A stretch of DNA of 5,658 nucleotides from Bacillota bacterium (GCA_023441845.1 JAEZNF010000567.1:1-5658), one strand, 5' to 3'; shown: positions 1-5,658, numbered from the stretch's first letter. Notes: generated from the letters alone by a model not told the origin. Numbers and translations are program-made.

Positions 1-599
1 GTGTAAAGGCTTCAAGAGGTAAAGAGAGTTTAATATATAAAGCGGAGGCTCTTCTCTTCTATAGTCTGTTGAAGAAACTGTCGGGAATTGACCTCGACAG
101 GGCTTCTGACTTTAAATTACTTGATGCGAAAGTCATTAATGCGTGGCGGCAAATGAATGAGAGAAATACTTTTTTTAGAGGAATGTCAGCGTGGGTAGGG
201 TTTAACAGGACAAGCATACCCTTTACTGTTGCAGATAGGGAGGAAGGAAGCTCAAAATGGTCGGTTTTCAGACTGGTCAAGCTGGCAATAAATGCAATTA
301 CTTCGTTTTCCTCGCTTCCGCTGCATATTGTAACGATAATAGGAGTTATATTTTTAGTCTGTTCTTTTGGTTTGGGAATACAGACGCTGTATATGAAATT
401 TAACGGAGAGGCTGTAAGCGGTTTTTCCACAGTAATTCTGCTGCTCCTTATTATAGGGAGTGCTTTGATGATCAGTCTTGGTATTATAGGTACCTATATC
501 GCCAAAATATTCGATGAGGTAAAATACCGGCCGAGATACCTGATATCTCAAAGACAGGACAGTAAGGCGACAGAGGAAACAGGATGCAAAGTAAAATAA
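1..599 (+). CDS. Family 2 glycosyltransferase, polyprenyl-phosphate sugar synthase type (3' part only)
   Basis: The reading frame is open from the window edge (first whole codon at 3), so the gene starts upstream; a TTG at 69 is internal and has no ribosome binding site. The 198 visible residues (numbered from the first whole codon) match the C-terminal half of DPM1/GtrB-like GT2 enzymes, which transfer a sugar from an NDP-sugar to undecaprenyl or dolichyl phosphate on the inner face of the membrane. Visible marks are the DFKLLD segment (36-41), the RNTFFRGMSAWVGF stretch (54-67, equivalent to the RxxxRG...G segment of the family), GSSKWS (82-87), two hydrophobic membrane segments (about 106-128 and 141-165), and the closing YIAKIFDEVKYRPRYLI (165-181) typical of the GtrB/ArnC type. 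The N-terminal nucleotide-binding domain with its DxD motif is outside the window, so the donor sugar cannot be judged. The next gene follows after 38 bp with no terminator visible, so the two are probably co-transcribed. Confidence 0.9.
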   Translation, partial: VKASRGKESLIYKAEALLFYSLLKKLSGIDLDRASDFKLLDAKVINAWRQMNERNTFFRGMSAWVGFNRTSIPFTVADREEGSSKWSVFRLVKLAINAITSFSSLPLHIVTIIGVIFLVCSFGLGIQTLYMKFNGEAVSGFSTVILLLLIIGSALMISLGIIGTYIAKIFDEVKYRPRYLISQRQDSKATEETGCKVK

Positions 600-627
600 T
601 CTTAAAGGTAAATAATAAATAGGGTTT

Positions 628-632
628 GGGAG
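628..632 (+). promoter_or_regulatory. Ribosome binding site fixing the start of the flippase-like gene
   Basis: GGGAG lies five bases before the ATG at 638. An in-frame TTG at 626 would add four residues, but it overlaps this site and has no purine-rich sequence at a proper distance upstream. The ATG at 638 is therefore the better start. Confidence 0.75.
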
Positions 633-637
633 AAATA

Positions 638-1627
638 ATGAAGAAACTTAAGATAATTATAGGGATTTTTATAAGCTTAATATTATTATATTTTGTATTC
701 AGGGATGTTGAGCCTCAAAAGGTTCTTCATGAATTGCTGAATTTAAACTACTTTATAATAATTCCTGCTGTCATTATTCAGATATTAAGCTATTGGGTAA
801 GGGCAATGAGATGGACTCTGATGCTAAGCAGCATAAAGAAAATCAGCACATCAAGAATTTTCCCTATAATTTGTATTAATTACCTGGCCAATAACCTGCT
901 GCCTTTGAGGGCGGGAGAATTTGTTAGAGCATATATGATAGGCCAAAAGGAAGGCATAAGCAAGGCAACTGCCTTATCTACCGTAATAGTGGAAAGGGTT
1001 TACGACGGAGTTACGCTGGCGCTGTTTTTCGGAGTTATTGCCTTTATATATCCGTTTCCGACAAGCGTTAAAATATCAGGTGCTCTTTTATCTATGGTTT
1101 TTGTGGTTGCATTGTTATTTATTCTGGTAATAGCTTTATTTAGGGAAAAGGCCCTTAAGGTTATCAATTTCTTTTTGAAGTTTTTACCGGAAAAAATAAG
1201 AGTAAAGGTTTACGGTATTCTGGAAAAGCTAATTGACGGGTTTGATGTGATAAAGGATAAAAAGAATCTTTTGATGATCGCTTTCTATTCCGTTTTGGCA
1301 TGGTGCATGGAGGCCTGCCTTATTTATGCCATTGCTGCCGCTTTCGGATTCTCAAGCACTTTTTATCTGGCCCTTATAACACTGGTGTTTGTTAATTTCT
1401 TTATAATGATACCCTCGTCACCAGGCAATATAGGAACCTTTGAAGGCGCATGCAGGTATTCACTGGGCCTTTTTAACGTGACAAAGGATGTAACAGCAAG
1501 CTTTGCGCTGATTTACAGAGTATTTCAGTATATACCTATTACTATTATAGGTTTTATCTGTTTGTTTAAAGAAGGTATGACATTTTCATCAATAACCTCC
1601 TTAAGCAAAAAGGACGAGGCGATTTAA
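638..1627 (+). CDS. Flippase-like integral membrane protein (UPF0104 / LPG synthase TM family)
   Basis: This is a 329-residue polytopic membrane protein with about seven or eight hydrophobic segments. It belongs by motif to the lysylphosphatidylglycerol-synthase-TM/UPF0104 family (YbhN-like, also called flippase-like domain). The family signatures are visible in order: RAMRW (55-59), the NNLLPLRAGEFVRA stretch (85-98), VERVYD (118-123), and PSSPGNIGTFEG (259-270), the best-known motif of the family. Length is normal for a stand-alone member. It lacks the soluble C-terminal aminoacyl-transferase domain of MprF, so it is not an LPG synthase. Biochemical roles in the family are poorly settled; members have been linked to lipid flipping or glycolipid handling. 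Its position right after a polyprenyl-phosphate sugar glycosyltransferase suggests, as inference, a role in moving or presenting a lipid-linked sugar. The ATG at 638 is chosen over TTG 626 because of the GGGAG site. Confidence 0.88.
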   Translation: MKKLKIIIGIFISLILLYFVFRDVEPQKVLHELLNLNYFIIIPAVIIQILSYWVRAMRWTLMLSSIKKISTSRIFPIICINYLANNLLPLRAGEFVRAYMIGQKEGISKATALSTVIVERVYDGVTLALFFGVIAFIYPFPTSVKISGALLSMVFVVALLFILVIALFREKALKVINFFLKFLPEKIRVKVYGILEKLIDGFDVIKDKKNLLMIAFYSVLAWCMEACLIYAIAAAFGFSSTFYLALITLVFVNFFIMIPSSPGNIGTFEGACRYSLGLFNVTKDVTASFALIYRVFQYIPITIIGFICLFKEGMTFSSITSLSKKDEAI

Positions 1628-1660
1628 TCGGGAAAATCGTAAGAAAGCTGTAAATAAAGA

Positions 1661-1689
1661 TTGACATGGAATAGTATAAACCTTACTAT
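1661..1689 (+). promoter_or_regulatory. Candidate sigma-A promoter for the FAD oxidoreductase gene
   Basis: A perfect TTGACA (-35) at 1661-1666 is followed by a 17-base spacer and TACTAT (-10, four of six consensus positions) at 1684-1689; TATAAA at 1687-1692 is an alternative -10 with a 20-base spacer. Transcription would begin near 1696, giving a leader of about 53 bases before the ATG at 1749. It sits in the only sizeable gap (121 bp) between the membrane protein gene and the oxidoreductase gene. An inverted repeat, ATAGTA (1671-1676) and TACTAT (1684-1689), lies over the spacer and -10 and could be an operator, but may be chance in AT-rich DNA. Confidence 0.5.
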
Positions 1690-1748
1690 AAAAATGGACT
1701 TTGATGTTAGAGCCTAATACTATTAATAAACTTTGAGGGGGCAATTAA

Positions 1749-3056
1749 ATGAAGATAGCAGTAATCGGTGGAGGAATAGCAGGACTCGCTGCCGCCTACT
1801 ATCTGCAAAAAAATATAAAGGCGGATATTGATATATATGAAAAGGATGCTGATATCGGCGGTTTGGCGGGAGTAGCAAAGATTGAAGGCGCTTATATAGA
1901 AAAATACTACCACCATATGTTTACTCACGACAAGTATCTCATGGAAATTATACGTGAATTGGGACTTGAGAATAAACTGTCATGGTTGAAAACCAAGGTG
2001 GGTTATTTCAGTGACCGTGTGGTTTATCCCTTTACAACACCTATTGATTTGCTAATGTTCAAACCGCTTTCTTTCTTTAGCAGGATCAGGTTTGGTGCAT
2101 CTTCACTGTTTATTTCAAGGTACAAAGACTGGGAAGCACTTGAAACAAAAACAACTGAGGAGTTTCTGGTAAAGATTGTCGGTCAAAATGGCTGGGAAAA
2201 AGTCTGGAAGCCTATGCTTAAGATAAAGTTCGGTGATAACTACAACAAAATTCCGGCTGTCTGGATATGGGAGAGAATTGTACAAAGATTCAGATCAAGG
2301 ACTGGCGGTGGTAAGGACGAAGTTTTAGGATACATGGAAGGCAGCTTTTATACACTTCTTTTAAAGATGGCAGATGTAGTGAAAGAAAAGGGCGCAAACA
2401 TCTATTTTAATTCGGAAGTAAAAGAAGTACTTATAGAAAATGGGCAGAGCAAAGGCATTGTGGTAAACGGGGAGAAAAAACAGTATGACTATGTTATATG
2501 TACTGCTGCGCTTCCTGTGTTTGCTGAGTTGTGTAAAAACGCTCCGGCCGACTATATTAATCCGCTGAAGAAGGTTTTATACGACTGTTCCCTTATCGTA
2601 GTAATGACACTTAAAGGGAGCCTCAGTGATATTTACTGGCTTAATATAGCCGATGATGAGATTCCTTTTGGCGGATTGATAGAGCATACCAATTTCATTT
2701 CAAAGGATAAATATAACGGAAAGACTATTATCTACTTTTCCAAATATTTAAATGTAAATGACAAGTATCTATACATGCCGGAGGATGAGCTCTTTAATGA
2801 GTATAAGAAGCACCTGAAGAAAATCTTCCCGAAGTTTGATGAAAGTACCGTTGAAAAGTGTTTTGCTTTTAAGGATAGATATGCCCAGCCTATCTGGCCT
2901 ATGAGTTATTCAAAAATAAAGCCGGACTATAAAACACCTGTGAAAGGGCTTTATCTTTCCAACACTGCGCAGATATATCCAAACGACAGGGGTATGAATT
3001 TCAGTATAAAACTGGGTAAAGAAGTTGTAGAGGCCTTTATGAAGGAACAGGCTTAG
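1749..3056 (+). CDS. FAD-dependent oxidoreductase, amine oxidase / protoporphyrinogen oxidase-like
   Basis: This is a 435-residue flavoprotein with no signal peptide or membrane span, probably cytoplasmic. The N-terminus has the FAD-binding Rossmann fold: the GGGIAGLAAAYYL stretch (7-19), the acidic residue E31 at the end of the second strand, and the DIGGLAG loop (35-41) that follows it in this superfamily. A second part of the FAD domain is seen around 217-256 (ANIYFNSEVKEV, then DYVICTAALP). The C-terminal FAD contact is the segment from GLYLSN (400-405) through PNDRGMNFSIKLGKEVVE. YYHHMF (53-58) is a conspicuous motif of unknown role. The fold class (COG1232-like, related to protoporphyrinogen oxidases, amine oxidases and UDP-galactopyranose mutase) is clear, but the substrate is not. 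With a glycosyltransferase, a flippase-like protein and a sugar nucleotidyltransferase nearby and no heme genes, a sugar or lipid substrate is more likely than a porphyrin. The start is supported by GAGGGGG at 1735-1741, seven bases upstream. Confidence 0.87.
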   Translation: MKIAVIGGGIAGLAAAYYLQKNIKADIDIYEKDADIGGLAGVAKIEGAYIEKYYHHMFTHDKYLMEIIRELGLENKLSWLKTKVGYFSDRVVYPFTTPIDLLMFKPLSFFSRIRFGASSLFISRYKDWEALETKTTEEFLVKIVGQNGWEKVWKPMLKIKFGDNYNKIPAVWIWERIVQRFRSRTGGGKDEVLGYMEGSFYTLLLKMADVVKEKGANIYFNSEVKEVLIENGQSKGIVVNGEKKQYDYVICTAALPVFAELCKNAPADYINPLKKVLYDCSLIVVMTLKGSLSDIYWLNIADDEIPFGGLIEHTNFISKDKYNGKTIIYFSKYLNVNDKYLYMPEDELFNEYKKHLKKIFPKFDESTVEKCFAFKDRYAQPIWPMSYSKIKPDYKTPVKGLYLSNTAQIYPNDRGMNFSIKLGKEVVEAFMKEQA

Positions 3057-3116
3057 AACGGATATTATTTGATAATAAATAAATATTTTAATAAGTTTTA
3101 GAGAGGAGTTTAATCA

Positions 3117-3986
3117 ATGGAAAAGGCAAGTAATTTCAAAAAAAGAAATCAGTTTATTAAAAAGATGTTTTTATCAGTAGCTTTAGTATCGGTATTTTTT
3201 GTATTTTTTATGGTTTTGCCGGCTTTTGCTGAAGGTGAAAACCTCGTAGTGAATCCTGGATTTGAAGAGGTCACCGGCAACTTGCCTACCAACTGGCGGG
3301 TAGATATATTTAATAAAAAGGCAGGGATCACAAAGGTCAGTGTAGAGGAGAATTCTTACAACGGGTCAAAATGTCTTGTAATAGAGAATACCGATGTGAA
3401 TGATGTGAAAGTGTTACAGGATTTGAAGTTACAGATTGACAAGGTATATAAAATCAGCTTTATGGCTAAAGGCGAAAACTTTAATTCCAAGAGTCCAGCA
3501 GGAGGAAACCTTACTATACTGGGTGATGGCATATTTGAATCAAAGCAGACCTTGAACACAAATGGTCAGTGGCAAAAGGTTGAGGCGTATGCCAAGGTTA
3601 AAAGCAAGGGCAGTGATCTTCTGCAGGTTGCTATGAGAGTTGGAGGGTTCGGAACGACAGTAAAGGGTAAAGCATACTTTGATGATGTTTCGGTCGAACT
3701 TATAGAAGATATACCGGACGGTGTAAATCCTGTTGACTTTTATGTACCTGGTGAACAAAAGACTGATGATGCAAATAAAGAACCTTCAAAGAATGAGAGT
3801 AAGGACGGAAATAATAGTAAACCTATTATAATAATTGTAATAATTGTAGTTGCAGTGGGACTTCTGGTTTTTGTAGAATTAAAATTTGCTAAACGCGGTA
3901 AAAATAGCGAACAAGGTGCAGAGGACAAAAAAGAAGAAGAGTTGGAATACGGGGATGACGAATACGAAGAAGACGATGAAGAATAG
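3117..3986 (+). CDS. Exported CBM4/9-like carbohydrate-binding protein with C-terminal membrane anchor and acidic tail
   Basis: This is a 289-residue membrane-anchored surface protein. Residues 1-38 form a signal peptide: a basic n-region (1-16), a hydrophobic core (about 17-33) and a likely cleavage after AFA (36-38). Residues 41-196 look like a beta-sandwich carbohydrate-binding module of the CBM4/9, galactose-binding-like class. It opens with NLVVNPGFEE (42-51) and a conserved-looking W60, and closes with AYFDDVSVELIE (187-198), the usual first and last strands of such domains. A hydrophilic linker (about 200-235) leads to one membrane segment (236-253), the basic stop-transfer FAKRGK (257-262), and a tail in which 15 of the last 21 residues are Asp or Glu. 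The predicted topology is binding module outside and acidic tail in the cytoplasm. No catalytic domain is present. The start is set by GAGAGGAG at 3101-3108. It lies 60 bp after the oxidoreductase gene and is probably in the same transcript. The ligand is unknown. Confidence 0.85.
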   Translation: MEKASNFKKRNQFIKKMFLSVALVSVFFVFFMVLPAFAEGENLVVNPGFEEVTGNLPTNWRVDIFNKKAGITKVSVEENSYNGSKCLVIENTDVNDVKVLQDLKLQIDKVYKISFMAKGENFNSKSPAGGNLTILGDGIFESKQTLNTNGQWQKVEAYAKVKSKGSDLLQVAMRVGGFGTTVKGKAYFDDVSVELIEDIPDGVNPVDFYVPGEQKTDDANKEPSKNESKDGNNSKPIIIIVIIVVAVGLLVFVELKFAKRGKNSEQGAEDKKEEELEYGDDEYEEDDEE

Positions 3987-4005
3987 TAATTGAAATAATA
4001 GTGCC

Positions 4006-4058
4006 GGGAAATTGTGGTATATGTTTCAAGTCAATGAAACTGGATATCATGATTTCCC
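4006..4058 (+). terminator. Long hairpin after the CBM-protein gene, possible terminator
   Basis: Bases 4006-4020 pair with 4044-4058 over 15 continuous pairs (12 Watson-Crick, three G-U). Inside, GTTTCA (4023-4028) pairs with TGAAAC (4035-4040) around the loop AGTCAA, with a small internal loop between the stems. The three wobbles pair only in the + strand transcript; in the opposite transcript they would be A-C mismatches, so the structure suits RNA read in the direction of the genes. It starts 19 bases after the stop codon of the CBM-protein gene. The T run (4067-4071) comes eight bases after the stem, so it is not a textbook intrinsic terminator; 3'-end protection of the mRNA is an alternative. 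Confidence 0.5.
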
Positions 4059-4080
4059 AAATAGTGTTTTTACGGTAATG

Positions 4081-4089
4081 TGATATAAT
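4081..4089 (+). promoter_or_regulatory. Extended -10 promoter for the nucleotidyltransferase-phosphatase gene
   Basis: A perfect TATAAT (4084-4089) is preceded by TG one base away (TGATATAAT), which is an extended -10 element. No good -35 is seen at 16-18 bases upstream, which fits an extended -10 promoter. Initiation near 4096 would give a leader of about 48 bases. The promoter lies downstream of the hairpin at 4006-4058, so the fusion gene probably has its own transcript. Confidence 0.5.
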
Positions 4090-4103
4090 TATTGAAGTAT
4101 TCT

Positions 4104-4115
4104 TTTTACGTAAAA
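4104..4115. repeat. Perfect 12-bp palindrome TTTTACGTAAAA, possible operator
   Basis: The palindrome lies just after the predicted start of transcription of the fusion gene. A related sequence, TTACGGTAA (4070-4078), lies on the other side of the -10; the octamer TTTTTACG occurs at both places (4067-4074 and 4103-4110), 36 bp apart. Such placement would suit a dimeric repressor, but the regulator is unknown and AT-rich palindromes arise by chance. Confidence 0.3.
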
Positions 4116-4143
4116 TAATCGTTTAAGTATTGCTGAGGTTAAT

Positions 4144-5481
4144 ATGATTTTTGCAGATGATATGCAGGTCGTTGTTTTACTTGGTGGCTTGGGAACAAGA
4201 TTAAAGGAAATTACGAAAAATACCCCAAAGCCGATGATTGATATAAACGGACGTCCGTTTTTTTATTATCAGATGGAACTGATGAAGTGGTACGGATTTA
4301 AAAATTTTCTCTTCTGTGTGGGCTATAAGGGTAGCCTGGTTGAAGATTACTTCGGAGACGGAGAAAAGTTCGGTGTTAGAATAGAGTATTCTTATGATGG
4401 GGATAAGCTTTTAGGCACGGGCGGCGCGATCAGGAAGGCTCTTGAACTTCTTGAGGAGGATTTCCTTATCATATATGGCGACTCATACATGGATATCGAT
4501 TATGGGGAAGTAATTTATAATTATAGGGTTTTAAAGGATACTGAAAACAAAAAAGGCCTTATGACGGTCTTTAAAAACAACAATTTATTTGATAAAAGCA
4601 ATGTGGTTTTCAAAAACAATTCCCTGATATGCTACGATAAAGTCAACATAACTTCAGATATGGATTATATTGATTATGGGATATCTGTGCTTAACAGGTC
4701 AGTTATTGAGGTTATTCCGGAGGGACATACTGTTGATCTTGCCGAAATATATACGAATCTCGTAAAGGATAGGTCAATGGCCGGCATTGAGGTCAGAAAA
4801 AGGTTTTATGAAATAGGAACTCCTTCTTCTTTGGAAGAATTTAAAAAATATACAAATAAAAGGATTTACACTCCCAGTCCATTTATTTTCCTGGATAGAG
4901 ACGGGACAATCAACGAAATTGTTTTTAATGAAGATACCGAAAATCTTGATTCTCCCCTTTCGGCTGAGCAGCTTGTTCTGCTTCCCGGAACAGAAGAGGC
5001 CCTTAAAATTTTCAAATCGTTGGGTTATTCACTTGTTATTGTGACAAACCAGCCGGCGGCAGCAAAGGGGAAAGTAACCCTCGGAAAGCTATATGAGGTT
5101 AATTCAAGGCTTAAAAGTATGTTATCCGAAAAAGGAATTTATTTGGACGATATTCTTATGTGTGCTCATTTTCCTCAAGGAAAGGAAGGGTTGAAGGAAC
5201 GGTTTCTTATTAAAGACTGCAACTGTAGAAAGCCCAAACCGGGACTTTTAAAGAGAGCAATGGAGAAATACAATGTTGACATTGAGAAGACTTATATGGT
5301 CGGGGATTCGCATGTCGATGTGTTGGCAGGTGCAGCGGTTGATCTGAAAACGATATTTTTAGGCAGGTATAAATGTGATACATGCCAGCTTCTTGGTGAA
5401 ATTAAGCCCGATTTTACATTCAAGAGCTTATTGGAATTTGCAGAATATTTATTAAAGATAGACAACTTAAAAACCTTATAA
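4144..5481 (+). CDS. Fusion of sugar-1-phosphate nucleotidyltransferase (HddC-like) and HAD phosphatase (GmhB-like)
   Basis: This 445-residue cytoplasmic protein joins two enzymes. Residues 8-237 are a nucleotidyltransferase: LLGGLGTRL (12-20, NTP-binding loop), TPKPMIDINGRPF (27-39), LGTGGAIR (90-97), the GDSYMDID segment with metal-binding Asp (112-119) and YEIGTP (222-227). Residues 246-440 are a HAD-IIIA phosphatase like D,D-heptose 1,7-bisphosphate phosphatase: DRDGTIN (251-257, nucleophile D251 and D253), TNQ (301-303), zinc ligands C340, H342, C359 and C361, RKPKPG (362-367) and GDSHVD (387-392). In the known GDP-D-glycero-D-manno-heptose route, GmhB makes heptose 1-phosphate and HddC then adds the nucleotide, so one chain could do both consecutive steps. 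GmhA and HddA partners are not in the window. The heptose substrate and choice of NTP are inferred from family resemblance; another sugar 1-phosphate remains possible. The ATG at 4144 follows GAGG (4135-4138) by five bases; ATG 4162 has no such site. Confidence 0.87.
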   Translation: MIFADDMQVVVLLGGLGTRLKEITKNTPKPMIDINGRPFFYYQMELMKWYGFKNFLFCVGYKGSLVEDYFGDGEKFGVRIEYSYDGDKLLGTGGAIRKALELLEEDFLIIYGDSYMDIDYGEVIYNYRVLKDTENKKGLMTVFKNNNLFDKSNVVFKNNSLICYDKVNITSDMDYIDYGISVLNRSVIEVIPEGHTVDLAEIYTNLVKDRSMAGIEVRKRFYEIGTPSSLEEFKKYTNKRIYTPSPFIFLDRDGTINEIVFNEDTENLDSPLSAEQLVLLPGTEEALKIFKSLGYSLVIVTNQPAAAKGKVTLGKLYEVNSRLKSMLSEKGIYLDDILMCAHFPQGKEGLKERFLIKDCNCRKPKPGLLKRAMEKYNVDIEKTYMVGDSHVDVLAGAAVDLKTIFLGRYKCDTCQLLGEIKPDFTFKSLLEFAEYLLKIDNLKTL

Positions 5482-5500
5482 AAATTAAGTAACGAAAAAT

Positions 5501-5521
5501 AGCGATGCCTTTACGCTTTTT
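5501..5521 (+). terminator. Weak terminator-like hairpin after the fusion gene
   Basis: AGCG (5501-5504) pairs with CGCT (5514-5517) around a nine-base loop, followed by a T run (5517-5521). Preceding A bases could extend the stem with one bulged T. The GC stem is only four pairs, so termination here is uncertain. It overlaps the start of the possible small ORF at 5505, so the two readings compete. Confidence 0.25.
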
Positions 5522-5657
5522 GAGATACATAAAAATTCAATTTAAAGTTGCTTATAAAGGGGCAACGTGGAAACGCATAATATGGCAGCTAGCGGAATTA
5601 ATCGAGAAAGATACAATACGGTATTTCCGGAAAATTGATTTGGATTCTTTTCTGTAG
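5505..5657 (+). CDS. Possible small basic ORF, 50 residues, unknown function
   Basis: An ATG at 5505 opens 50 codons ending in TAG at 5655-5657. The translation begins MPLRFLRYIKIQFKVAYKG and continues with a hydrophobic and charged pattern that could form a helix (about 22-42, TWKRIIWQLAELIEKDTIRY). It has no cysteines and no recognised motif. No ribosome binding site precedes the ATG, and the start lies in a terminator-like hairpin, which argues against translation. The regular amphipathic pattern and lysine/arginine content make it look more protein-like than random frame. It may be a remnant of a larger gene, such as a broken mobile-element gene, but nothing recognisable supports that. 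A competing 23-codon frame from GTG 5567 is less convincing. Confidence 0.25.
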   Translation: MPLRFLRYIKIQFKVAYKGATWKRIIWQLAELIEKDTIRYFRKIDLDSFL

Positions 5658-5658
5658 T

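Noticed and set aside
59..430. 123-codon open frame on the minus strand over the glycosyltransferase
   Set aside because: It lies wholly over a gene with clear family motifs and shows no motif of its own. The other minus-strand frames over the supported genes were left out for the same reason.
69..599. TTG at 69 as the start of the glycosyltransferase
   Set aside because: The same frame is open back to the window edge and the upstream residues continue the GT2 family pattern, so the TTG codes for an internal leucine of a gene cut by the window.
626..637. TTG at 626 as start of the flippase-like gene
   Set aside because: It overlaps the GGGAG ribosome binding site that serves the ATG at 638 and has no site of its own.
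1620..1639. Inverted repeat CGATTT / AAATCG at the end of the flippase-like gene
   Set aside because: The stem is six mostly AT pairs, overlaps the stop codon and is not followed by a T run, so it does not support a terminator.
3063..3097. TATTAT-TTG-ATAATA hairpin and a TTGATA/TAAGTT promoter-like pair before the CBM-protein gene
   Set aside because: The hairpin is all A-T and the -10 matches only three consensus positions; chance matches are expected in this AT-rich 60-bp gap, and co-transcription from upstream is simpler.
3905..3986. GA-rich repeat-like tract as a DNA repeat
   Set aside because: It is explained by the Glu/Asp/Lys codons of the acidic tail and has no regular repeat unit.

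Overview
The window is AT-rich, with strong GGAGG-type ribosome binding sites, short intergenic gaps and all supported genes on the + strand. The protein style (lysine- and isoleucine-rich) and the promoter style suggest a low-GC Firmicute, most likely a member of the Clostridia. A cellulolytic or thermophilic clostridial lineage is only a guess. No rRNA, tRNA, CRISPR array or recognisable insertion sequence is visible.

Layout. (1) Positions 1-599 hold the C-terminal 198 residues of a membrane-anchored family 2 glycosyltransferase of the polyprenyl-phosphate sugar synthase type; its start lies outside the window. (2) Positions 638-1627 encode a polytopic membrane protein of the flippase-like UPF0104/LPG-synthase-TM family, 38 bp downstream and probably co-transcribed. 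(3) A candidate sigma-A promoter at 1661-1689 precedes an FAD-dependent oxidoreductase (1749-3056) of the amine oxidase/protoporphyrinogen oxidase-like superfamily. (4) 60 bp further on, 3117-3986 encodes an exported carbohydrate-binding-module-like protein with one C-terminal membrane anchor and a very acidic cytoplasmic tail. (5) A 157-bp gap holds a long RNA-type hairpin (4006-4058) and an extended -10 promoter (4081-4089) flanked by TTTTTACG repeats. (6) Positions 4144-5481 encode a two-domain protein, a sugar-1-phosphate nucleotidyltransferase fused to a GmhB-like HAD phosphatase. (7) The last 177 bases hold no firm gene, only a weak hairpin and a possible 50-codon ORF.

How the genes fit together (inference). 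The set looks like part of a cell-surface glycan or glycoprotein locus. The fusion protein would make an activated sugar, plausibly an NDP-D-glycero-D-manno-heptose as in Gram-positive S-layer glycan pathways. The glycosyltransferase would load a sugar onto a polyprenyl phosphate, and the multi-spanning protein might move or handle a lipid-linked intermediate. The FAD enzyme could modify a sugar or lipid, and the anchored binding protein could hold the glycan outside the cell. Sequence supports the protein families well; the shared pathway is a hypothesis from gene order.
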